From Flavobacterium hibisci (GTDB lineage: Bacteria; Bacteroidota; Bacteroidia; Flavobacteriales; Flavobacteriaceae), in contig NZ_JAIQDW010000002.1 in assembly GCF_020026925.1 (NCBI RefSeq), positions 124,001-188,000 of the forward strand: 64,000 nt of DNA, in the 5' to 3' direction. The translations under genes and the position numbers were made by a program. Below are positions 45,735 to 54,873 of this stretch, in pieces. How positions within the stretch are numbered: the first letter of the stretch is position 1; each line of letters opens with the position of its first letter. The notes under the pieces were generated by a model that was not told where the DNA came from, did not search any database, and saw only the letters and a list, made by a program, of their open reading frames with translations.

Positions 45735-48209
45735 TTATAATTTAATTGAAACCTCATTCCCTTTATAACTGATAACTTTGCCAACTTGTTCACTTTCCGT
45801 ATTAGATATTCCTGTTTTTGAAGAAGCTTTTACAACTTTAAACTTTCTTTCTTTTATCATTCCGGCAAAAGATCCTTTTTGCTTACTAACCGTTACTGTT
45901 TTCTTCGAATCATCCCACTTAAATGTAATGGTTGCGTACTTTCCTTTTTCATAATTATAATTATCTCCTTCATCTTCATACAGCGTAAATTCGCCATCAA
46001 CTCCTTCATAAATTCTAATTTCAAGATCATCCCATTTTTTTTCATTAACATATTGCACTTTAGGTCCGAAAGGGATAATACTTCCTGCTTTTACAAACAA
46101 TGGAATTTTATCTATTGTTGTTTCCTGTTCTATCTCCTGTCCGCCGTTGTACTTGCTATTTGTCCAGAAGTCATACCAGATTGTACCAGCAGGCAAATAG
46201 ACTTTTTTCGATTTTTTCTGAGTAAAATCAACAGCCAGTGTTTTAGGTTTATCAGAAGTGTCTTTTTTATCCCAGCCAGTATCTTCATTTGTTTTTACAA
46301 TTGTCTCCTGAGTATATTGTGCATTGATCACCGGAGCTACCAATATCGACTGACCAAATAAATACTCACTATTCATGTCTTTTACTTTATCATCTTCAAA
46401 ATCCATCATCAAAGCACGCATCATGCTCGATTGTCCGTTGGTTATTTTCCATGCATTTGAATAAATATAAGGCAATAAGGCATATCGTAAATTGATTGAC
46501 TTTTCGATAGCATCATAGATTGGCTCTCCTTTTTTTCCAAACTGATATATCTCTCTCGGAATATCTGTTCCATGTGAACGCATCATTGGAGTAAAAGCCC
46601 CAAATTGTAGCCATCTTACATATAATTCCTGATAAGCAGGATTTTTAGCTCCCGAACCTGCGTATACTCCTTTGTTATAAGCACCTGCAAAAAAACCTCC
46701 TATATCACTATTCCAATATGGAATTCCGCATAAAGAAAAGTTTAATCCGGCAGGGATTTGATTGCGTAACATTTCCCAGGACGAATTAACATCTCCAGAC
46801 CATGTATTGGCACCGTAACGCTGCTGACCTGCAAAGGCTGAACGGGTTAGAATAAACACCCTTTTATCTGATGTTACCTCACGCTGATGATCATAAACGC
46901 CGCCAACGGCCATTAATGGAAAAGCATTTCTAACCTTTCTGAATGATCCTAAAAATGTTTTATTATCAAAATCTTTTGGTTTAAAGTCTAAATGATCAGG
47001 TTCAGTAGAATCCATCCACCAGCCGTCGATTCCAAAAGAAAACAATCCTTTATTCAGATATTTCCAGTAAATATCCCTTGCTTCGGGATTATAAGGATCG
47101 TAAACTTGCACTCCTGAAGGAAAGTTCATATCAGGTGGCCAGACATCTTTTCCTGACTGTGGCCAGGTTTGAAAATCCATCAGCATATTTTTTTCTTTCA
47201 GCTCCTGAAATTGAGGTGTTTTGGGTCCAAAAGATGACCAGATTGATATAATCAGGTGTGCATTTAGATTATGAATATCATCGACCATTTGCTGTGGCTT
47301 CGAAAATTCAGGATTTAAAAAATTCATTCCATTCCAATGATAATTATCGCCCCAATACTGCCAATCCTGAATAATACCATCTAATGGAACTCCTAAATCA
47401 CGGTATTTTTTTACTACCTCAACCGTTTCTTTTTGGCTTTTATAGCGCTCGCGGCTTTGCCAGAAACCAAAAGTCCATTTGGGAAACATCGGTACCTGAC
47501 CTGTCAAATCACGCATATTAGCAATTACTCCGTCAGCATTCCCGCCACTCATAAAATAATAATCTATGCCGTCTCCAACTTCTGATTTAAAAGAAGTTTC
47601 TTCCGGATTATCGCTAAAATCAGTAGGTGAATAATTATCCCAAAACAATCCGTATCCTTTGTCAGACTGAAAAAAAGTCACAAAATCCCACGTATTATTC
47701 TGTACCATGTGGACTTTTTGATTTCGTTGGGACATTTTTCCATTTTGAAGAATTCCAAGACCATAAACAGATTCTTTTTTGTCCAGAATAAAAGATTGCG
47801 TTACTGTATACGTTTTGCTTCCAGTATCATTAAAATCAGTAAAAACTGTACCTGATTCTTTTTCGTTCAACAATGCTTTTCCGGTATGGCTTGTAAATGA
47901 AACACTTCCGGTATTACTATTGAGAATAACTTGTAAAGCATCTGTTTTTAATAAAATCTTATCCGCTTTTTTATCAATGCTAAATTTTGTTTTTTCCGGG
48001 TTTTTAATTACCGACAAACTTTTTTTCTGAAAATTGTCTTTTTCAGGATATTTGATCACTCTGACAATTTGAGGACTGTAAATCTGAATTTCTACAACTG
48101 TTGCATTAATGACTGCTTTTAATCCTAATTGTGTTTTTTGATAAGATTGAGCTTTAGCTGCTAAGCTCATTAAAAATATGGTCAGTAATGTGAAATATAC
48201 CTTTTTCAT
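45735..48209 (-). CDS. Glycoside hydrolase family 31, probable alpha-xylosidase
   Basis: 824 residues from the ATG at 48209, chosen because it begins the signal peptide MKKVYFTLLTIF directly; an ATG two codons upstream (48215) is possible. N-terminal sandwich, barrel with nucleophile Asp in FGIDGWWMDSTEPDH (about 398), acid/base Asp in TWSGDVNSSWEM (about 472), and C-terminal sandwiches. The WMDSTEPD form and the WQSRERYKSQKE block are typical of alpha-xylosidase-like GH31 enzymes of Bacteroidota. It lacks the PA14 insert found in the longer xyloglucan enzymes. Expected to remove alpha-linked xylose. Gap of 50 bases or so to the GH3 gene. Confidence 0.92.
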   Translation of the reverse strand: MKKVYFTLLTIFLMSLAAKAQSYQKTQLGLKAVINATVVEIQIYSPQIVRVIKYPEKDNFQKKSLSVIKNPEKTKFSIDKKADKILLKTDALQVILNSNTGSVSFTSHTGKALLNEKESGTVFTDFNDTGSKTYTVTQSFILDKKESVYGLGILQNGKMSQRNQKVHMVQNNTWDFVTFFQSDKGYGLFWDNYSPTDFSDNPEETSFKSEVGDGIDYYFMSGGNADGVIANMRDLTGQVPMFPKWTFGFWQSRERYKSQKETVEVVKKYRDLGVPLDGIIQDWQYWGDNYHWNGMNFLNPEFSKPQQMVDDIHNLNAHLIISIWSSFGPKTPQFQELKEKNMLMDFQTWPQSGKDVWPPDMNFPSGVQVYDPYNPEARDIYWKYLNKGLFSFGIDGWWMDSTEPDHLDFKPKDFDNKTFLGSFRKVRNAFPLMAVGGVYDHQREVTSDKRVFILTRSAFAGQQRYGANTWSGDVNSSWEMLRNQIPAGLNFSLCGIPYWNSDIGGFFAGAYNKGVYAGSGAKNPAYQELYVRWLQFGAFTPMMRSHGTDIPREIYQFGKKGEPIYDAIEKSINLRYALLPYIYSNAWKITNGQSSMMRALMMDFEDDKVKDMNSEYLFGQSILVAPVINAQYTQETIVKTNEDTGWDKKDTSDKPKTLAVDFTQKKSKKVYLPAGTIWYDFWTNSKYNGGQEIEQETTIDKIPLFVKAGSIIPFGPKVQYVNEKKWDDLEIRIYEGVDGEFTLYEDEGDNYNYEKGKYATITFKWDDSKKTVTVSKQKGSFAGMIKERKFKVVKASSKTGISNTESEQVGKVISYKGNEVSIKL

Positions 48210-48265
48210 AAACAAAAGTTTTTTTAATATTTATAAATTCTTACAATCAGATTAATGATTTGAAT

Positions 48266-50860
48266 TTACTGAATTGAAATTTTTAGTATTTTTAAATCTT
48301 TAGCATCTGAACTATTCCCATAAAGAACTTCGTATTCGCCCTGAGCTACATTCATCTGATTGATTTTTGTATCATAGAATTCAAATGAAGATGCCGGCAA
48401 ATCTATAGTTGCATTCTGCTTTTCACCTGCTTTTAAATTAATTCGTTTAAAAGCTTTTAATGTTTTTAAAGGACCGTCAGTATCATTTACCTTTCTGACA
48501 TATACCTGAACAATTTCAGTTCCTTCACGCTTACTGATATTTTGTATTGGAAAGCTTAATTGTGTATTTTCAGTTGGTTTTATATTTGTTTTACTCAATT
48601 TACCTGCTCCAATATTAAATTTAGAATAGCTTAAACCATAACCAAAATGGAATAAAACATCTGTAGTGTATCTGTAGGTGCGATTCTTCATAGAATAATC
48701 TTCAAAATCACCTAGTATGTCTGAATTTTTATAAAATGAAACCGGAAGCTTTCCTGAAGGATTATAATCTCCAAAAAGTACATCGGCAACAGCCTGACCT
48801 CCGGATTCTCCCGGATACCATGCCTGCAAAATTGCATCGCAGCTGGAAGTTTCAGGCGTTAAAGCAATAGCAGAACCGGAACAGTTTACAAAAATTACTT
48901 TTTTCCCCGCAGCTTTTAATTCTTTCAAACATTTTCTCTGAACAGCCGGAAGTTCAATATTGGTACGGTCACCATCTTTAAAGCCAGGATAAGAAACAGG
49001 CATTTCTTCACCTTCAAGCAAAGTCGAAAGTCCGCCAACAAAAACCACGGTATCAATCCCTTTTAATTTTTGGATTAGTTTGCTGAAATCTACATCAAAA
49101 CCTTTTCCAAAATCGAATTCAAGATTAGCCTGCCAATTGTTTGACTGCGCATACAGAATTTCAATTTTATATTTTTTCCCGGCTTCAACAACAAATGGGA
49201 TATTGGATGGTACCGTCCTCCAATTGTTATATTTTGAAATTGATTTTCCATTAACCAACAATTCAAAAGCTCCGGTAATACCCGTTTTAAATACAAGTGT
49301 ATCTTTTTGTTTCGCTATATATTCTGCTTCATATTTTGCAGAAAATCCTTCTAGTTTAACCCCTGAAGCAAACTCGTGCTGACCGGCAGTTGTCATCTTC
49401 ATTGGATTTACAATTTGTTGGGATATAACACTCGCTCCTTCTCTATCTGGATTATTCCAATAAGTAGCTTTCATTCCTTTTTTACCATCAAATGAAAGTT
49501 GGTCAAAATAGGTCTGGGTCACTTTATCTTCTACTAAATCACAGGCTTTGTCATAAACGATTTTATCTGCTCCCATTTTAGATTCAATTCCGTCCTTAAT
49601 GGTAATTGTTCTAACCGGAGTTCCATTATAATTCCCCCATAACATTGGCTCGTTATCAGCATTTGGACCAATAAGTGCGATCTTGCCAGCGGTTTTATTT
49701 AAAGGAAGAATATTGTTTTTATTTTGCAGAAGCGTCATTGTTTTTTGGGCCATTTCAAGTGCTAATTGCTGATGCTCTTTATTATTCAGAACCGATGCAG
49801 GAATTTTTGTCCACGGCACAATGGCATCATCATCCATTTCTCCTAAGTCAAAACGACCTGTTAAAACACGTAGCAGGCTTTTATCAATATCTGATTCTTT
49901 GATTAAATCTTTTGCCACAGCCTTTGGGAGTTCTTTAAAAGGATATTTTTCCCAAACACATTCTACGTCAGTTCCTGCAAGTACAGCTTTAGATGCGGCA
50001 TGCACTGCATCTGATGAAACTTTATGGGTGGTGTAAAAATCAGTGACTGCTCCACAGTCTGAAACAACTAAATATTTAAACCCCCATTCGTCACGCAAAA
50101 TACGCTGCAAAAGACGGGTATTGCTGCAGCAGGGTTCATCGTCCAGACGCTGATAAGCACACATGACCTGACGTACATCTGCATCCTGTACTAATGATTT
50201 GAAGGCAGGCAGATAAGTTTCGTATAATTCGCGTGGATTTACATTATTGAGATTCAGTTCGTGTCTGCTCCATTCAGGTCCGGAGTGAACGGCATAGTGT
50301 TTTGCACACGCTAAAAGTTTACGGTATTTAGCATCTGCCGGGCCTTGTAATCCTTTTACAACAGAAATTCCCATTCGGGAAGTAAGATAAGGATCTTCTC
50401 CATAGGTTTCCTGACCACGGCCCCAACGCGGATCCCTAAAAATATTGACATTAGGAGTCCAAACCGAAAGGCTTAAAAAACGTTTGTTTTCATTTCCGTT
50501 CTGAATCCATTGATTGTATTTTGCCCTGGCTTCATCTGATACTGCATCAAAAACGCGATAGACAAACTGATCGTCAAATGAGGCAGCCATACCAATAGGT
50601 TCAGGAAAAACAGTTACATTATCATTATTGGCATAACCATGTAATGCTTCACTCCACCAATTGAATTTTTTAATGCCAAGTCTCGGAATAGCATCAGACT
50701 GATCGCACATCAATACTGCTTTTTCTTCAAGTGTCAATCTTGAAATTAAATCCTTCGCCCTTTGCTCTGAGCTCAGAGAAGGATTCTGAAAAGGATATTG
50801 CTGTGCATTTAAGCTTAATATTGAAAATAATGTTATAATGATGAGATTATTGATTTTCAT
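48266..50860 (-). CDS. Glycoside hydrolase family 3, probable beta-xylosidase, with PA14 insert
   Basis: 864 residues, signal peptide about 1-19. GH3 N-terminal barrel with nucleophile Asp in YLVVSDCGAVTDF (about 268); the SDCGA form is common in beta-xylosidase-type GH3 enzymes. The GH3 C-terminal domain is split by a PA14-like module (about 455-590, MKATYWNNPDREGA to FDFGKGFD). A fibronectin-III-like domain ends the protein. Other GH3 landmarks: RDPRWGRGQETYGEDPYL and KHYAVHSGPE. It probably releases xylose (possibly glucose) from oligosaccharides in the periplasm. Fifth from the operon's last hydrolase block, 49 bases after the GH43 gene. Confidence 0.94.
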   Translation of the reverse strand: MKINNLIIITLFSILSLNAQQYPFQNPSLSSEQRAKDLISRLTLEEKAVLMCDQSDAIPRLGIKKFNWWSEALHGYANNDNVTVFPEPIGMAASFDDQFVYRVFDAVSDEARAKYNQWIQNGNENKRFLSLSVWTPNVNIFRDPRWGRGQETYGEDPYLTSRMGISVVKGLQGPADAKYRKLLACAKHYAVHSGPEWSRHELNLNNVNPRELYETYLPAFKSLVQDADVRQVMCAYQRLDDEPCCSNTRLLQRILRDEWGFKYLVVSDCGAVTDFYTTHKVSSDAVHAASKAVLAGTDVECVWEKYPFKELPKAVAKDLIKESDIDKSLLRVLTGRFDLGEMDDDAIVPWTKIPASVLNNKEHQQLALEMAQKTMTLLQNKNNILPLNKTAGKIALIGPNADNEPMLWGNYNGTPVRTITIKDGIESKMGADKIVYDKACDLVEDKVTQTYFDQLSFDGKKGMKATYWNNPDREGASVISQQIVNPMKMTTAGQHEFASGVKLEGFSAKYEAEYIAKQKDTLVFKTGITGAFELLVNGKSISKYNNWRTVPSNIPFVVEAGKKYKIEILYAQSNNWQANLEFDFGKGFDVDFSKLIQKLKGIDTVVFVGGLSTLLEGEEMPVSYPGFKDGDRTNIELPAVQRKCLKELKAAGKKVIFVNCSGSAIALTPETSSCDAILQAWYPGESGGQAVADVLFGDYNPSGKLPVSFYKNSDILGDFEDYSMKNRTYRYTTDVLFHFGYGLSYSKFNIGAGKLSKTNIKPTENTQLSFPIQNISKREGTEIVQVYVRKVNDTDGPLKTLKAFKRINLKAGEKQNATIDLPASSFEFYDTKINQMNVAQGEYEVLYGNSSDAKDLKILKISIQ

Positions 50861-50909
50861 ATTTTGGTTTCAGAGAGTTAATAGCTATGTTTCAGATAAA
50901 GCGCGGAAA

Positions 50910-52481
50910 TTAATTTGCCTTTGAAATTTTATCATCAATATTGAAATAATCAAAATCTACAAATCCGCCTGTATTTTTTGTAGCATAATTGAATAGTCCA
51001 AATCGATATCCCATAAAATGCGGAATGGTGTAAGGTAATTTTATTGCATTACCAATGCTGATCCATTTTTTTCCGTCCAGACTGTAAAAAAATCTTCCTG
51101 TATCAGCCCTGTCTTTGAAATTACATTCTGCTTTAAAATATATTTTGTCCTGATTTAAAGAAACACTTTCAATTTCTTTTGGAGTTCCTTTTTCAGCAGC
51201 TGTCATTATCATTTTCTTTACACCGTTTTCCACTTTTACAGCTACAAAACCGAAATCTTTTTGCAATAATGAAAGTCCGGCAATATCGCCCTCTTTCATT
51301 TTAGATAGATCTATTAATGTAGATGCGGAACATTCAGGCCCAAAAGTTCTTTGGGTCAAAGTGTTTTTAGCCTGAAGAAAACTGCTGTCGATTCGGCCTG
51401 TTTTTAATCGTAAATAGCCTTTTCTTTCTTTGAGAGACCAAAGAGAATTGTTCGGATTATGATTCCACTGCCACACTAATGGCAAATCGTTTTTGTCATT
51501 TTTTCGGTTAAAATCATCAGAGTTTACAATACCGGGAATAAGACTTTTATTTGCTGGTAAATCCAGATATTCAGGCACTTTTCCATTTTCTCCCAATACA
51601 GGCCATTCATTTTCCCATTTTACAGGAACCAGATAAGGAATACGGCCAACACCGCCGTAATCTCTAAACAAGTAAGAATACCATTTTCCATCAGGCGTAT
51701 CGATAAGTCCCCCTTGCGCAACGCCTAAATCCTGCAAACCTATTCTGCCTTCCCACGGACCTGTAATTTTATCTGCCCGATGTATCACTACGGTACGCAT
51801 CCCTCCTTTTGGCCAGCAAATATTAAACAAATAATATTTCCCTTTAATTTTAAAAAGCTGAGAGCCTTCTGACGGCAGCATTATATTGTCTCCGGCAGGC
51901 GCATGTGCATTTTCGATTAAAACTCTTTTTGTTTCTTCTTTAACTGCTGAAAGGTCATTTTCTAACTCTATAATTTGAATTTTTCCTGCACCCCAAACCA
52001 GGTAAACCTTACCATCATCATCAAATAAAAGGGAATGGTCATGGTAAGAATTATTTAAAACAATTCTTTTCCAAGGCCCTTTTTCAATATCTTTTGTTGA
52101 AAATATATAGGTTTTACCAGTTGTTCCCGAAAAAGTGCTTACATAATAAGTCCCATTATGATAACGAAGGCTGCTTGCCCATGAGCCACGGCCATAATCA
52201 TTTTTTTCATTATCAAGATTCAGTTTATCACCCTCGTTTTCCAATATTTCGTATGCATAACTAACCAGTTTCCAGTTTATCAAATCCTTTGATTTCATAA
52301 TGGGCACTCCGGGATTCATATGCATTGTAGTGCTGCTCATGTAATACGTATCTCCTATCCTAATCATAGATAAATCAGGTACATCTGCATAAATTACCGG
52401 ATTATGGGCTTTTTTTTCCTGAGCCGTTACCAGAGACAGCGTAATAAAACTCAATAATAAAATGTGATATATATTTTTCAT
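50910..52481 (-). CDS. Glycoside hydrolase family 43, subfamily 12-like, with C-terminal sandwich
   Basis: 523 residues, signal peptide about 1-20 (ending LVTAQ). Catalytic acids: Asp in YADVPDLSMIRIG (about 36), Asp in SYHDHSLLFDDDG, Glu in LPSEGSQLFKIKG. The block MHMNPGVPIMKSKDLINW and the C-terminal DUF1349-like sandwich (about 320-520) match the GH43_12-type alpha-L-arabinofuranosidases known from hemicellulose clusters. Likely periplasmic debranching enzyme. Gap of 78 bases to the upstream GH127/146 gene. Confidence 0.92.
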   Translation of the reverse strand: MKNIYHILLLSFITLSLVTAQEKKAHNPVIYADVPDLSMIRIGDTYYMSSTTMHMNPGVPIMKSKDLINWKLVSYAYEILENEGDKLNLDNEKNDYGRGSWASSLRYHNGTYYVSTFSGTTGKTYIFSTKDIEKGPWKRIVLNNSYHDHSLLFDDDGKVYLVWGAGKIQIIELENDLSAVKEETKRVLIENAHAPAGDNIMLPSEGSQLFKIKGKYYLFNICWPKGGMRTVVIHRADKITGPWEGRIGLQDLGVAQGGLIDTPDGKWYSYLFRDYGGVGRIPYLVPVKWENEWPVLGENGKVPEYLDLPANKSLIPGIVNSDDFNRKNDKNDLPLVWQWNHNPNNSLWSLKERKGYLRLKTGRIDSSFLQAKNTLTQRTFGPECSASTLIDLSKMKEGDIAGLSLLQKDFGFVAVKVENGVKKMIMTAAEKGTPKEIESVSLNQDKIYFKAECNFKDRADTGRFFYSLDGKKWISIGNAIKLPYTIPHFMGYRFGLFNYATKNTGGFVDFDYFNIDDKISKAN

Positions 52482-52559
52482 AATGATGTTTTTAGCGTTA
52501 AAACGTATCGTCGTATTTTTATTCTTTTTTACTTGTAACTAAATTGAGCACATTACTTT

Positions 52560-54851
52560 CTAGTTTTTGACAATTCTTAATTGATAAAACCTTGGGCTCT
52601 TTGCTCCATTCTTAGCAGTGATTTTAATATTGATTATCTGAATTTTATCAATATTTAACCTAATCGTTTTGTTATCTACAGAAATTACCTCAGCTAGTTT
52701 GTCATTAATCAGTATTGTGATATTATCCATTTTCAATTCATCCAGGACACTTATATCCAAAAACTTTCCTAAACTGTTTTTATTTAGCAATTGATACGAA
52801 ATGTAAGCACGTGTATCTCTCCAGAACTTGCCGTCATCATAACCCGAATTACTTTTCTCCCCTTTATATAAATGATCTACTTCGGGCTGTTGTTCTCCAC
52901 AATTAACTTTATCCACGGTTTTAGCCTCCAGGGCCAGGGCTTCAATTTCCTGTTGCTTTAATAATTGTTGCTTTTCCTTGTAATCCTCTTTAGAATAGGT
53001 TTGAAAATACATTTGATAACGGGCATCATGAATTTCGAAGAAAGGCTGCAACTCTAAAGAATCTAAACTAAAATGAAGTTTTTCAGTTTCTTTTGCTTTT
53101 GCCAGATAAGAGTCTTTTTCACCCACCAAAGCGTAAGCCTGGTCTAATGGAAAATATTTTCCTCTTGTGGCATGCCCCATTCTGCTGTCATCTGCAAATA
53201 GGCCATCCAATCCTTCCGTTGAAGTTTTCACTGCTAATACAATTGGACCGTTGACAAAAGCACTCCAGTTTGAACCATCTGGCAGGCTCTCTAAATGCGT
53301 AGAAGTTTTGAAAGTAACTGTGATTTTATCCCCTGATTTCCATTTTCTGTTAATTGGAATATAGCCTGAAGCCTGAGAATTAACATTTGCTATATCCAGA
53401 ACCTTTCCGTTTACCAAAATTTCAAAATTTTCTGCCCATTTTGGATGGCGGATATTCAGTACAAAAGTTTTAGATTTTTTAAGTTTTATAACAAGTTCTG
53501 TACTATTTTCATAAGGGAATTTCGTGGTTTGTTCTAATGTTATTCCTTTCTCTTTCCAATTTAAAACAGAAGGAATAAAAAGATTTACAAAAACATTATC
53601 ATTTGAATGACTATAAATTAATTCGCCATATTTAGTATGATTTTCCAATCCGGAACCCACGCAGCACCACATACTGGTTTCGGGTTGTGAATATACCCGA
53701 TAATGATTTGGCCTGATAGGGGTAAAATAAACAAATCCTCCTTTTTCGGGATGCTGACTCGACAGGATATGATTGTATAACGTGCGTTCATAAAAATCCA
53801 GATAACTAATATCATTTTTATTCAAAAACAAAACCTTGCTCAGACGTTCCATATTATAGGAATTGCAGGTTTCAGGCCCCTGATTGGACTTTATCATACT
53901 ACTGAAATCATTTATTGGATTAAAATGTTCCGCAACACTATTCCCGCCAAAGGCAACACTACGTTTTTGAGTTACATTATCCCAGAAAAACGCTACCCCT
54001 TCCTGCCATTCTTTATTAGCCGTAAGAGTGGCAATTTTTTCAAAACCAATAACTTTTGGTATCTGTGTATTAGCGTGCATACCGGTAAGCTTATCTTCTT
54101 TTTTCAATAATGGATTTAAGAAAGCTTTATGTGATAATTTTTCAGCAGTTTCAAGGTATTTTTTATCTTTTGTAATACTGTATAAATCCGCAAAAGATTC
54201 GTTTATGCCTCCATGTTCTGTTTTTAGGATTTTTTCAATCTGCTCGTCAGAAAGCGGACGAATTAATTCGATAAACCAATCTCCCAATTTTATTAAAATA
54301 TCTTTGGCTTTTTCGTTTCCTGTATAATGATAAGTATCATTCAAACCAGCAAACAATTTGTGAATATTATAAATAGGAACCCAGGTATTATTCAATCCAA
54401 AACCACTGCCATCAATATCACCATTATGAATGCGATCCCAAAAAACTTTTCCCTGTGGAATACCGCCCACATACCCATTTCCATTTTTATCCTGACAACG
54501 GGCCAATTCAGAAATCATATAATCTGATCTGTTTTTAAGTTCCATATTTCCTGTAGCTGCATACATCATAGCTAAGGCAGAAAGATAATGCCCTCCGATA
54601 TGTCCATCTAAACCAATGCTTTCCCAGTTGCCATATCGGCTTTCTTTAACAGGAAGGCCAGCATCTATTAAATAGGGAGCCAAAAGTTTATCCGGTTTAA
54701 GATCAAAAATATACTTCAAATCGACATCCTGAGCATTTTTAAACGGTCCTTCTTTCAGTCTGATTTCGCTTAGGTCAAACGATTGCATCTGAGCTATAAC
54801 TGAAGATGTTATAAGCAAAACAAACAGGCAATATAAAATTCTATGTTTCAT
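52560..54851 (-). CDS. GH127/GH146-type beta-L-arabinofuranosidase (DUF1680 family)
   Basis: 763 residues, signal peptide about 1-20 (ending VIAQ). The (alpha/alpha)6 barrel shows DGHIGGHYLSALAMMYA, NNTWVPIYNIHK, EHGGINESFADLY, GPETCNSYNM (Glu about 326, Cys about 328) and MWCCVGSG (Cys pair about 396-397). In this family a glutamate and three cysteines bind zinc, and one of the paired cysteines is the nucleophile. C-terminal sandwiches follow. Length and motif set resemble Bacteroides GH146 more than GH127. It removes beta-linked L-arabinofuranose. It starts 22 bases after the GH95 stop, so it is the operon's second gene. Confidence 0.9.
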   Translation of the reverse strand: MKHRILYCLFVLLITSSVIAQMQSFDLSEIRLKEGPFKNAQDVDLKYIFDLKPDKLLAPYLIDAGLPVKESRYGNWESIGLDGHIGGHYLSALAMMYAATGNMELKNRSDYMISELARCQDKNGNGYVGGIPQGKVFWDRIHNGDIDGSGFGLNNTWVPIYNIHKLFAGLNDTYHYTGNEKAKDILIKLGDWFIELIRPLSDEQIEKILKTEHGGINESFADLYSITKDKKYLETAEKLSHKAFLNPLLKKEDKLTGMHANTQIPKVIGFEKIATLTANKEWQEGVAFFWDNVTQKRSVAFGGNSVAEHFNPINDFSSMIKSNQGPETCNSYNMERLSKVLFLNKNDISYLDFYERTLYNHILSSQHPEKGGFVYFTPIRPNHYRVYSQPETSMWCCVGSGLENHTKYGELIYSHSNDNVFVNLFIPSVLNWKEKGITLEQTTKFPYENSTELVIKLKKSKTFVLNIRHPKWAENFEILVNGKVLDIANVNSQASGYIPINRKWKSGDKITVTFKTSTHLESLPDGSNWSAFVNGPIVLAVKTSTEGLDGLFADDSRMGHATRGKYFPLDQAYALVGEKDSYLAKAKETEKLHFSLDSLELQPFFEIHDARYQMYFQTYSKEDYKEKQQLLKQQEIEALALEAKTVDKVNCGEQQPEVDHLYKGEKSNSGYDDGKFWRDTRAYISYQLLNKNSLGKFLDISVLDELKMDNITILINDKLAEVISVDNKTIRLNIDKIQIINIKITAKNGAKSPRFYQLRIVKN

Positions 54852-54873
54852 TTTAAGGTATTACTGTAAAAAA

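Noticed and set aside
45879..46361. 160-codon plus-strand frame inside the GH31 gene
   Set aside because: Antisense to the GH31 C-terminal region; composition is Phe/Ile/Ser-rich as in other antisense frames.
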